DNA of 50,416 bases from positions 1 through 50,416 of the forward strand of contig JAHHQL010000013.1 in the NCBI GenBank assembly GCA_020026415.1. The letters are read 5' to 3'. Below, one piece after another: positions 1 to 7,155 of this stretch. Source of the stretch: Alistipes sp. (GTDB taxonomy: Bacteria > Bacteroidota > Bacteroidia > Bacteroidales > Rikenellaceae). Both the position numbers and the translations under genes were made by a program. The notes under the pieces were generated by a model. The model had not been told where the DNA came from, did not search any database, and saw only the letters and a program-made list of their open reading frames with translations. Positions within the stretch are counted from its first letter, which is position 1. Every line of letters starts with the position of its first letter.

Positions 1-89
1 AACCGGCTATCCTGTTTCCGGACAGGTTCAGGATCTTAGCCTGACAACATCTTTTGTTTGAAGTTCTTTGACGATATTGATAACTTAGC

Positions 90-128
90 GGAGCCGTTTT
101 GGAATATTGAAGATCCCAAAACAGCTCC
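90..128. repeat. imperfect inverted repeat
   Basis: GGAGC-C-GTTTTGG (90-102) can pair with CCAAAAC-A-GCTCC (116-128), with one mismatch and a 13-nt loop. No U-run follows on either strand, so it is not a convincing terminator. It lies just outside the first IS-end-like repeat. Its role is unknown. Confidence 0.3.
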
Positions 129-133
129 GAAAT

Positions 134-163
134 ATAACTTGACACAGTTTAGTTTACACTACC
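134..163. repeat. IS-end-like direct repeat, copy 1
   Basis: A 30-bp stretch beginning ATAACTTGACAC and ending ACACTACC recurs at 696-725 in the same orientation with two mismatches. Both copies also follow CCGAAA. The reverse complement begins GGTAGTG and carries TGTCAAG, which resembles the ends of some IS256-like elements; that is a loose resemblance only. No transposase gene lies between the copies. Confidence 0.5.
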
Positions 164-472
164 GTTTAAATAAAGTTTGACTTTATTTATAATCTTGTCT
201 CCTTTTGATATATACAAATGATTATCCCTGTAAATAGTATATTTATATTCTTCATCTGAAAAAATATATCCTTTAAAGTTACTATTTTCATCCAAAAATC
301 CCTTTTCCCTTAATACAATATACGAACCCGTTTTTTTATTTACACCTATATGTATTATATGATCACACGCCACACTTCCTTCAGAACATAGAGGTATAAG
401 ATTGATCCATAAATCTTCACTTTCATATGTACCTTTTGTGAACGGGATAAACTTATTATTGATATTTGCCCT
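149..472 (-). pseudogene. 5'-truncated fragment of an unknown protein
   Basis: An AT-rich minus-strand reading frame is open from 472 to a TAA at 149-151 that lies inside the first 30-bp repeat. It has no ATG. A GTG at 373 would give 74 residues, but the sense reading continues upstream (KFIPFTKGTYESEDLW) to a stop at 473-475. The residue composition (many Tyr, Lys, Asp and Ile, little low-complexity) looks like the C-terminal part of a real protein that lost its start. The family is not recognised. Base composition is much more AT-rich than the genes to the right, which suggests foreign origin. It could also be chance open frame in AT-rich DNA. Confidence 0.35.
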
Positions 473-767
473 TTAGAAGTATTGCAACCGACTAAAAAAC
501 AGGAAAAAGAATCAGACGTTCCCATTCAGGTCGAGCTTTCCGCTGCAAGGTTTCGCTGCGGGCATTACTCTGCCCCTGATGTCCCCTCTATCCTTCGGAC
601 AGGAAGAGCAATATGATGGTTCCTCTTTACTGATTAAAACCTTGGCAAAGAAAGAATCGGTCTCGACTCGGAGCGAACGAAAATTCCGAAAAAAAATAAC
701 TTGACACGGTTTAGTTTGCACTACCAAATCCTGCGCCGCCCGACGGCCTTAATTTTATAAAATTTTG
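374..767. other. gene-poor stretch
   Basis: Apart from the 5' part of the truncated frame (to 472) and the second 30-bp repeat (696-725), I see no convincing gene. A 71-codon minus frame at 512-727 begins inside the repeat and has no recognisable character. Confidence 0.4.
696..725. repeat. IS-end-like direct repeat, copy 2
   Basis: Second copy of the 30-bp element at 134-163, same orientation, with two substitutions (GACACG for GACACA, TTTGCA for TTTACA). It sits about 40 bp upstream of the EamA promoter region. Direct rather than inverted orientation argues against the two copies being the two ends of one element. Confidence 0.5.
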
Positions 768-775
768 TATTTTTG
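768..775 (+). promoter_or_regulatory. Bacteroidetes -7 element for the EamA gene
   Basis: TATTTTTG fits TAnnTTTG. No clear TTTG is seen 19-21 bp upstream. A start point near 782 would leave a leader of about 130 nt before the transporter, enough to hold the short ORF at 807-914. Confidence 0.4.
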
Positions 776-806
776 CGACGAAATTCACTTTTTAACGCCA
801 CTCCAC

Positions 807-914
807 ATGAAAACACACAACAATACGGCCGATCGGAAAGATGTCGGCTCGGCAGATCATTGTTCGGTCATAACTTCTTCATTTGTTGATTCATTCACGC
901 TGATCGTCTGCTGA
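807..914 (+). CDS. possible 35-codon leader peptide
   Basis: An ATG at 807 opens 35 codons (MKTHNNTADRK at the N-terminus, ending FTLIVC) and stops with TGA at 912-914. Only one base separates this stop from the ATG of the EamA transporter, so ribosomes ending here could re-initiate on the transporter gene. The peptide has no signal sequence or recognised domain. It may be a regulatory upstream ORF, or simply a chance frame in a long leader. No attenuator-type hairpins were worked out around it. Confidence 0.3.
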   Translation: MKTHNNTADRKDVGSADHCSVITSSFVDSFTLIVC

Positions 915-915
915 T

Positions 916-1815
916 ATGTGGTTGTTACTGGCTTTCGCTTCGGCGATATTACTCGGTTTTTACGATGTTTCGAAAAAGCAGGCGTTGAAAGACAATGCCG
1001 TGCTTTCCGTGTTGTTGCTCAACACGTTTTTCTCCACACTTTTGTTTTCACCCGTCATCGTTGCGTGTGCAGGCGGTTGGAATTGGTTCGAGGGGACACC
1101 TCTATACTGCGCGCAGGCCAATTGGAGTGCGCACGCACTCGTTATTTTGAAATCGGCCATCGTCCTTTCGTCATGGGTGTTCGGTTACTTTGCCCTGAAA
1201 CACCTTCCGCTTACGATCGTCGGTCCGATCAATGCCACACGCCCCGTCATGGTGTTGGTGGGTGCGATGCTTATCTACGGCGAACGACTCAATGCTTATC
1301 AATGGATCGGTGTACTGCTGGCAATTGTGTCGCTGTTCCTTTTGGGACGATCGAGTCGTAAGGAAGGGGTCGATTTCCGCCACGACATGTGGATTCTGAT
1401 GTTGGCGGCTGCCGCCGTATTGGGTGCCGTCAGCGGTCTTTACGATAAGTTCATCAGCCGACAACTCGAACCGATGTTCGTGCAAAGTTGGTACACACTT
1501 TATCAGTTTCTGATGATGTCCGTAACGGTCGCCATCCTCCGGTTGCCTCGCCGGGACCGTCCCTCCCCGTTTCATTGGAGTTGGGCAATTCCACTGATCT
1601 CTATTTTTCTGTCAGCCGCCGATCTGTGCTATTTCTTTGCATTGAGCCACGATGATGCCATGATTTCGGTGGTCTCGATGGTACGTCGCGGATCGGTCAT
1701 CGTGTCGTTCGCATTCGGAGCATTATTGTTCCGCGAACGCAATCTGAAAACCAAAATCTTGGATCTTGTGCTGATCCTTATCGGCATGTTGTTCCTGTGG
1801 ATGGGTACCAAATAA
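916..1815 (+). CDS. EamA/DMT-family transporter
   Basis: 299 residues, almost entirely hydrophobic, with about ten predicted membrane helices in two repeats. This is the length and architecture of EamA (drug/metabolite transporter superfamily) permeases. The first repeat begins MWLLLAFASAILLGFYDV and the second starts near residue 155 (MWILMLAAAAVLGAVSG). Motifs such as GPINATRP and the end-of-repeat GALLFRERN are typical: in this family each half closes with a short G-x-x-x-F/Y-x-E-R segment. The substrate cannot be inferred; relatives export amino acids, nucleosides or sugars across the inner membrane. The ATG at 916 follows a 35-codon ORF by one base. A plain intergenic gap separates it from the next gene, which has its own promoter, so it is probably monocistronic apart from the leader. 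Confidence 0.85.
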   Translation: MWLLLAFASAILLGFYDVSKKQALKDNAVLSVLLLNTFFSTLLFSPVIVACAGGWNWFEGTPLYCAQANWSAHALVILKSAIVLSSWVFGYFALKHLPLTIVGPINATRPVMVLVGAMLIYGERLNAYQWIGVLLAIVSLFLLGRSSRKEGVDFRHDMWILMLAAAAVLGAVSGLYDKFISRQLEPMFVQSWYTLYQFLMMSVTVAILRLPRRDRPSPFHWSWAIPLISIFLSAADLCYFFALSHDDAMISVVSMVRRGSVIVSFAFGALLFRERNLKTKILDLVLILIGMLFLWMGTK

Positions 1816-1921
1816 ATAACAAAATACCTTCGAACAAATCGAGGGCATCCACTCGAATACACAACGCAACACCTCCCATTGGAAAAATTTTTGCCTTTTT
1901 CCGGAAAAAACAGTTTAAAAA

Positions 1922-1953
1922 TTTGGTTTATAAAATAAACTACTTTATATTTG
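1922..1953 (+). promoter_or_regulatory. consensus Bacteroidetes promoter for the 2012 gene
   Basis: TTTG at 1922-1925, then 20 bp, then TATATTTG at 1946-1953. Both elements match the Bacteroidetes housekeeping consensus. The start of transcription would fall near 1960, about 50 nt before the ATG at 2012. Confidence 0.6.
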
Positions 1954-2011
1954 CTTCAGAAAACAAGTTTACACCACAAACCAATTTACAAACATTAAAA
2001 ACTCTATCTTT

Positions 2012-2638
2012 ATGAACTCTAACAATTTTTCAGAGAAAGAAAGTTTGGAACTGATTTCTCAAATGTTGCAACAAACGAAACAAAGTCTGGAAGTCGGCAG
2101 CGGCAACCAATTCCTCTATCACGGTTATACGGCACTTGTGCTGTCGGTCGTGATCTCGGCACTAATCCATACAACGGGCAATCCGGCATGGGCTGCGCTG
2201 TGGTTTCTGATGTTTCTGCCGAGTATTCTGATCCACTTTAAAACCGCCCATCAAAAACCCGCGGTCGTCACTTATATGGAGAAAGCAATCCATAACACTT
2301 GGGCAGTCATAGGGTCATTGTTCGGTCTGACGGTCGCTGCCCTGCTTTTGATCGGATTTCTACGGGGACTGATTTTCGACTTTGGCCTCATGCTCCCCTT
2401 GAGTTTGATCTATTGCAGCATCGGCACTTCCATCACGGGCGTCATTCTCAAGGATCGCGCACTGACCTATCTGCCGCTTGTGGCATTTCTTGTAGCCGTA
2501 TATATGCTCGTTGCGCTGGTGGCACGGCAGGACATCACGCCGATGTGGCATTTGTGGTTCGGTCTTTCGTTCCTCTTTATCATGATCATTCCGGGACACC
2601 TGCTCAATAAAAAATCAGAATCATGCTCAAAGAATTAA
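2012..2638 (+). CDS. conserved-type membrane protein paired with a regulator
   Basis: 208 residues: a soluble N-terminus of about 38 residues rich in Glu, Gln and Ser, then five or six hydrophobic segments (about 42-60, 63-77, 97-120, 125-148, 155-172, 180-198) and a short charged tail. I recognise no enzymatic motif. Its last 16 bases overlap the start of the winged-helix gene at 2623, so the two are translationally coupled. Membrane proteins encoded directly with small wHTH regulators are common in Bacteroidetes, and the membrane partner may be a target or a signal-receiving partner of the regulator; this is inference. It has its own consensus promoter at 1922-1953. Confidence 0.7.
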   Translation: MNSNNFSEKESLELISQMLQQTKQSLEVGSGNQFLYHGYTALVLSVVISALIHTTGNPAWAALWFLMFLPSILIHFKTAHQKPAVVTYMEKAIHNTWAVIGSLFGLTVAALLLIGFLRGLIFDFGLMLPLSLIYCSIGTSITGVILKDRALTYLPLVAFLVAVYMLVALVARQDITPMWHLWFGLSFLFIMIIPGHLLNKKSESCSKN

Positions 2639-2907
2639 ATCCGTTGATCCACTCGCAGTTGCGGCTTGCGATCATGACCATTCTGCTTGCGGTCGATGAG
2701 GCGGATTTCACCCATCTGAAGGAGAAGACGGGTGCCACCTCGGGCAACCTCAGCGTCCAGATCGACAAACTCACCTCGGCGGGATATATCGAAACCACCA
2801 AGGAATTTGTCGGTAAGAAAACGCGCACCTCCTGCCGCATCACCGACACGGGACGCGCCGCTTTGGAAGAATATGTGGAAGCACTGAAAGGATATTTCAA
2901 CCTGTAA
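2623..2907 (+). CDS. small winged-helix transcriptional regulator
   Basis: 94 residues forming a single winged-helix DNA-binding domain of the MarR/PadR-like 'transcriptional regulator' type. An N-terminal helix (LIHSQLRLAIMTIL) is followed by the helix-turn-helix (FTHLKEKTGATSGNLSVQID, about residues 28-47) and a wing (YIETTKEFVGKKTRTSCRIT) ending in TDTGRAALEEYV. Such proteins bind DNA as dimers; no ligand-binding domain is present. The ATG overlaps the 3' end of the membrane-protein gene by 16 bp, so the pair forms one operon, closed by the hairpin at 2909-2942. Autoregulation from the 1922-1953 promoter is plausible. Confidence 0.85.
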   Translation: MLKELNPLIHSQLRLAIMTILLAVDEADFTHLKEKTGATSGNLSVQIDKLTSAGYIETTKEFVGKKTRTSCRITDTGRAALEEYVEALKGYFNL

Positions 2908-2908
2908 A

Positions 2909-2942
2909 CAAAAACGCCCGACTGATTTATCGGGCGTTTTGT
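2909..2942. terminator. bidirectional rho-independent terminator
   Basis: AAAACGCCCG (2911-2920) pairs with CGGGCGTTTT (2931-2940) around a 10-nt loop, with A-runs and T-runs on the two sides. It serves the + regulator gene ending at 2907 and the convergent - kinase gene, whose stop codon (2927-2929) lies in the loop. The kinase's last codons therefore form one arm. Confidence 0.85.
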
Positions 2943-4249
2943 TTTAGTTGTTCTCCCCACGAAATGCGGAATTTCGTCCATCCGTCGCTATGCGTTCGGA
3001 GCGAGAACGTGCAACCGTGGCGATCCAACACCTCACGGATGAAGAGCAGGCCGATTCCCTGCCCGTTGAGTTTGGTCGAGAAGAACGGCGTGAAGAGTTT
3101 ATCCTCTACTTCGCGGGAGATCATGATGCCGTTATCGGCAATTTCGAGCATGGGCGCGGTCGGTGAGGTACAAACACAGATAACACCCTCGGACGAGATG
3201 CTCTCGACGGCATTCTTCACGATATTGACCAGCACCTGCTCAAACAAGACCTGATCGAGTTTTACGCGGGGACTTTCCGCGCAGAGTTCGCACCGTAGTT
3301 CGATCTTCCGATCCGTACACAGCGACTCCAAGAACGCACGGCACGACAGGATCACATCGTTCAACGCGACCTCTTTCAGTTGCGGTTCGGGGATCTTCAC
3401 CACATCGGCGAAATTGGTGATAAAACGGCTCATCTTGAGGCTGCGCTCGATGCATACCGACATCACCTCCCGTAAATCGGCACTCTGCTCCACATCAGGA
3501 AGCATATCCTGCACGGTATCCAACACCGAGGTCACACCGCCCACCGTATTGTTCACCTCGTGGGCAATCATGCGGATGATTTTTTCGTAGGCTTTCTTTT
3601 CTGCCTTTACCACTTCCGAAGTGAGGCTCTCGACCAGCACAAACGGATGGGCAAACCCGCGATCGACAAACGAAAGGCGCGAACAACGGTAAATCTTCGC
3701 ATCGCCCAATCGAATAGTGCGGGTCGTACCCTTCGGCATACGGGCAATTTCATCCGACAGAGGGGAGGCGAGATCCTCCATACGCATTCCCTTAACGGAT
3801 TTCACATCCGCAACCTCCAAAAACTTCAGGGCAGCCTTGTTGAGCATCGTAAAATGCTCGTCGAAATCGAGGATGATCACCCCCATCGGTGAACTCTCGA
3901 TCAACAGATCCAAGAAATGGTTTTGTTCACGAAGGCGCAGACGTTCCTCCTTGAGTTGATCCATCATACGGTTGAAAATCATCACGATGCGGTCGGATTC
4001 CGGCTGTCCGACCTGTTTCAGCCGACTGCTGAAATCCTGTTCGCGCAGAAGATCCATACCGCTTGCAATGCTGTCGAGCGGTTTCACGGCCTTGCGATAA
4101 AGATAAAAGAGAAGCACCACCATACAAAGGATCAACACCTCAATACCCCACACCAATCCGCCACCCCGCTCAAGGGCAAGGAGTAACAACCCCACGCCCG
4201 TCACGAGCAACAGCACGGCCAGAATCGCAAATAAATTTCGGAGTTTCAT
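2927..4249 (-). CDS. PAS-containing sensor histidine kinase (NtrB/NtrY type)
   Basis: 440 residues. Two N-terminal membrane helices (about 6-28 and 34-52) enclose almost no periplasmic loop, so the signal is probably sensed in the membrane or cytoplasm. A HAMP-like linker (about 53-105) and a PAS-like domain (about 108-215) follow. The phospho-acceptor is His230 in MIAHEVNNT. The ATPase domain shows the N-box (NIVKNAVESI), F-box (FTPFFSTK) and G2 box (GQGIGLLF). The G1 box reads DNGIM instead of DNGxG, losing a normally conserved Gly. The gene overlaps the sigma-54 activator by 4 bp (ATGA), and it should phosphorylate that protein. It is last in the export operon and ends in a shared terminator. 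Confidence 0.9.
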   Translation of the reverse strand: MKLRNLFAILAVLLLVTGVGLLLLALERGGGLVWGIEVLILCMVVLLFYLYRKAVKPLDSIASGMDLLREQDFSSRLKQVGQPESDRIVMIFNRMMDQLKEERLRLREQNHFLDLLIESSPMGVIILDFDEHFTMLNKAALKFLEVADVKSVKGMRMEDLASPLSDEIARMPKGTTRTIRLGDAKIYRCSRLSFVDRGFAHPFVLVESLTSEVVKAEKKAYEKIIRMIAHEVNNTVGGVTSVLDTVQDMLPDVEQSADLREVMSVCIERSLKMSRFITNFADVVKIPEPQLKEVALNDVILSCRAFLESLCTDRKIELRCELCAESPRVKLDQVLFEQVLVNIVKNAVESISSEGVICVCTSPTAPMLEIADNGIMISREVEDKLFTPFFSTKLNGQGIGLLFIREVLDRHGCTFSLRTHSDGWTKFRISWGEQLKQNAR

Positions 4250-5586
4250 GATTGCAGTTCAATTCCGTATTTTTCGATGCGGCGGTACAGCGACTGCCGC
4301 GAAATACCCAAAATATGCGCCACCTGCGAAAGGTTGTAATCGTATTTTTTAAGAGCCTCCTCAATAGTTTGTCGTTCAATCTCTTCAAGGGTTCGAATCC
4401 CGACCGGAGATGCGGATTCTTCGTTGTTGATCGGCTGGTGCTGACATCTGAAATCATCGGCATCCAACATCGGTTTGTCGCATACCAGAAGCGTACGTTC
4501 CACAAAGTTCTTCAATTCGCGGATATTGCCCGGATAAGACAATGATGAAAGATAGTCCGTTGCCCCTTCGGTGAAATCGACCCGCCGCAGTCCGTTCTTG
4601 CGACAAAGGCGGTCGGCAAAATGACGTACCAGAAGCGGAATATCCTCGCGTCGTTCGCGCAGGGCAGGCAGATGAATCGTGATGAGATTGACACGGTAGA
4701 ACAGATCCTCGCGGAACAACTTCCGCCGTACCATCTCCCCAAGATCGGCATTCGTGGCACACACCACGCGCACATCGACCTTGCGGGGACGGCTGTCGCC
4801 CAGCACCTCGAACGTCTGCTCCTGCAACACGCGCAGCATCTTGGTCTGGCAACTCATGTCCAGTTCGCCCAATTCGTCCAGAAAGATCGTACCCCGATCG
4901 GCCATCTCGAAACGCCCCACCCGATCGCACACCGCATCGGTAAATGCACCTTTGCGGTGACCGAACATCTCGCTTTCGAAAAGCGACTGCGAGACACCGC
5001 CCAGATTCACCTTTACGAACGGCTTGTCGGCACGGCGGCTGTTGCGGTAAATGGCTTCGGCAACGAGTTCCTTACCCGTACCGCTCTCGCCCGTAATCAG
5101 CACGGGCGCATTGGTCGGGGCAATACGGCGGATCGTCTTGAAAATCTCCTGCAACGAGCGACTTTCACCCACGATGCCTGCACGGTCGAATCCGTCCTCA
5201 TCCGTCGTATCTTTGGCGGCAGTAAGTTCCAATGCAGTCTCGATACGTTGCAACAACACGGGATTCTGCCACGGTTTGGTGATGAAATCGAAGGCTCCCG
5301 CCTGCATGCCCTCAACCGCCAAAGGAATACTGCCCCATGCCGTCATCAGAATGACGGGCACGTCGGGGCAAAAGATCTTCACCTGCCGAAGCAGCGTAAT
5401 CCCCTCAACGCCGTCCGTCGAGAGCGAGAAATTCATATCCATCAGGATCAGACGCGGTGTCTCGTTGCGCACCACTTCGATCGCTTCGTGCGGCATCGCC
5501 ACCGCCCGCACCTCATAGCCGGCATGGCGGAGCAGAAGTCCGAGCGAAGAGCGGATCGCACCATCATCATCAATTACAAGTATCAT
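4246..5586 (-). CDS. sigma-54-dependent response regulator (NtrC family)
   Basis: 446 residues with the full NtrC layout. The receiver domain spans about 1-120, with acidic pocket D6-D8 and phospho-acceptor Asp50. The AAA+ domain spans about 138-375, with Walker A GESGTGKE (166-173), sigma-54 contact loop GAFTDA (213-218, a common variant of GAFTGA) and Walker B GTIFLDE. A Fis-type helix-turn-helix is at the C-terminus (LSQVAHILGISRQSLYRRI). Phosphorylated by the kinase encoded immediately downstream, it should bind enhancer sites and remodel RNA polymerase holding RpoN. The sigma-54-like promoter at 11716-11734 in front of the same operon is its obvious target, giving positive autoregulation. 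It starts 44 bp after the TolC-like gene. Confidence 0.93.
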   Translation of the reverse strand: MILVIDDDGAIRSSLGLLLRHAGYEVRAVAMPHEAIEVVRNETPRLILMDMNFSLSTDGVEGITLLRQVKIFCPDVPVILMTAWGSIPLAVEGMQAGAFDFITKPWQNPVLLQRIETALELTAAKDTTDEDGFDRAGIVGESRSLQEIFKTIRRIAPTNAPVLITGESGTGKELVAEAIYRNSRRADKPFVKVNLGGVSQSLFESEMFGHRKGAFTDAVCDRVGRFEMADRGTIFLDELGELDMSCQTKMLRVLQEQTFEVLGDSRPRKVDVRVVCATNADLGEMVRRKLFREDLFYRVNLITIHLPALRERREDIPLLVRHFADRLCRKNGLRRVDFTEGATDYLSSLSYPGNIRELKNFVERTLLVCDKPMLDADDFRCQHQPINNEESASPVGIRTLEEIERQTIEEALKKYDYNLSQVAHILGISRQSLYRRIEKYGIELQS

Positions 5587-5630
5587 AACACAAATGTAAC
5601 GATTAATTCAGAGAAATACGCCATCCTCCC

Positions 5631-7142
5631 TTATTTTTGTCCGCGCACGATCCGATCGAAATCGGCATCAAGCGCCGCATTACGGGCATAATCCCAGAGC
5701 GTAAGACTGCGTATCTGATAGTAATAATACCAGTAGCTGAACATCTCGTTGATGAGCCTCTGACGCGCCGCATCCTTGCGCGTTTCGGAGTCGTTGAGGT
5801 CGAGCGTCGAGATTTTGCCGATGATAAACGCCTGCACATTCGTCTCATAACGACGGCGGGCAATCCGATCGGCCGCCTCGGCAAGTTGAAGTTGCCGTTG
5901 CTGGTTGTTGAAGTGTTCGACAAGGATGAAAATGTTCTGGCGGAAGTTCTGCTCCTCCTGCCTTAACCGACTCCGTACCACTTCGCGGTTACTCTCCGCC
6001 ACACGCACCTTACCCTTCCGCTTCCCCCAATCCAAAATCGGGATATTCAACCCGAGTTGAAACACCTCGTCGGGTTTTACGGGATTATACGCCCCGTGCA
6101 GGTTGCGATCGGTTCCCGTCATGCCCACCCGCGCAAAGAGCGTGATCTGACGACGGTTGCCCCGCGCCTTGGCCACCTCATAATCGGCTTCCAACTGACG
6201 ACGGCGGATGGTCTTTGCAAAGGCGTTGTTCGTAAGTGCCTTATCCAACACATCGTCATAGAGGAGCGAAATTTCGGGCAGATGATCGGGAAGAACGGGA
6301 TCCAACTCCTCGTCGGTATCCAACCCGAGGAACGACCTCAACGTAAACATCTTGCTTTTGAGCATACTCGCATTCTCCGTCCGCTCGGCACGGGCTTCCA
6401 ACACGTTCTGCTCCATCTGCAACAGGTCGTTTTCGCTGATCTGCCCCATCTGGCGTTTAGCCTTGGCCACCTCATAGAGCCGCTCGGCATTCGAAAGATT
6501 CTGCTCGGCGGTCAGAAGCCGTTCCTTGGCAAGCAGCAGGTTGAAGAAATGGTCGATCGTGAGCATCGTCACCTCCTCGGTTGCCGAAAGGAACCGCGCC
6601 TTCGCCTCGGCATAACGCACGGGTTCGATACGGCGGTTCCACTTGAAGTTGTTTACCCCGAAAATCGGTTGCTCGAGGGTCAGCGCCAAGGGTACCGACA
6701 TAAAACGGTGTTCGCGGTCGCCGCCGAATTGTTTCATGTAATCAAGCGAGGTCGATAACGAAAGACGGCCTCCCGTGAACCAGATGTTCTGCCCGACGGA
6801 CAGCGTACCCTCCATATCGAGGAAATTGTTCCGAAGGAAGGTATAAGTTCCGTCGCTCTTCTGATAGGTATAAGTTCCGTCGCTCTTCTGATAGGAGTTG
6901 TAGTTCTTCGTGTAACTCGGCAGGGTCGAGGAAAGGTTCATCTCAGGCAACAGATCCGCGCGGAAGGTACGATACTCCCAATAAGACTTTTTGAGTTCGT
7001 TCAGTGCCACCGCGGCATCGACACTCTGCGTGCGGGCAAGTGCCACGGCTTCGGTCAGCGTAATGGCACGCCTCTGCCCCTCATCTGCCGCCACACGCAA
7101 CACCATAAAAAGAGCAATCACTCCGCAAACAATCCGTTTCAT
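5631..7142 (-). CDS. TolC-family outer-membrane efflux channel
   Basis: 503 residues with a Sec signal peptide (about 1-19, LFMVLRVAADE). Two outer-membrane-efflux repeats follow, each containing long amphipathic helices (for example LLAKERLLTAEQNLSNAERLYEVAKAK, near 210-240, and RIARRRYETNVQAF, near 430). TolC proteins trimerise into an outer-membrane barrel joined to a periplasmic helical tunnel. It closes a tripartite system with the fusion protein, ATPase and permease encoded just upstream (13-bp gap). A perfect 27-bp tandem duplication encodes YQKSDGTYT twice near residue 90, in what should be an extracellular loop of the barrel. Usual TolC length is 430-500, so the protein is complete. 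Confidence 0.92.
   Translation of the reverse strand: MKRIVCGVIALFMVLRVAADEGQRRAITLTEAVALARTQSVDAAVALNELKKSYWEYRTFRADLLPEMNLSSTLPSYTKNYNSYQKSDGTYTYQKSDGTYTFLRNNFLDMEGTLSVGQNIWFTGGRLSLSTSLDYMKQFGGDREHRFMSVPLALTLEQPIFGVNNFKWNRRIEPVRYAEAKARFLSATEEVTMLTIDHFFNLLLAKERLLTAEQNLSNAERLYEVAKAKRQMGQISENDLLQMEQNVLEARAERTENASMLKSKMFTLRSFLGLDTDEELDPVLPDHLPEISLLYDDVLDKALTNNAFAKTIRRRQLEADYEVAKARGNRRQITLFARVGMTGTDRNLHGAYNPVKPDEVFQLGLNIPILDWGKRKGKVRVAESNREVVRSRLRQEEQNFRQNIFILVEHFNNQQRQLQLAEAADRIARRRYETNVQAFIIGKISTLDLNDSETRKDAARQRLINEMFSYWYYYYQIRSLTLWDYARNAALDADFDRIVRGQK
6840..6893. repeat. 27-bp perfect tandem duplication in the TolC-like gene
   Basis: The unit at 6840-6866 is repeated exactly at 6867-6893. 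It is a multiple of three and adds nine codons (YQKSDGTYT) in frame. The lack of any difference between the copies suggests a recent or frequently changing duplication. Confidence 0.9.
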
Positions 7143-7155
7143 CGCTTATCGGTTT

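Noticed and set aside
5591..5598. TACATTTG (minus strand) in front of the sigma-54 activator gene
   Set aside because: Only 4 bp separate it from the ATG and there is no -33 TTTG, so a transcript would be leaderless. The gene is better explained as part of the upstream operon.
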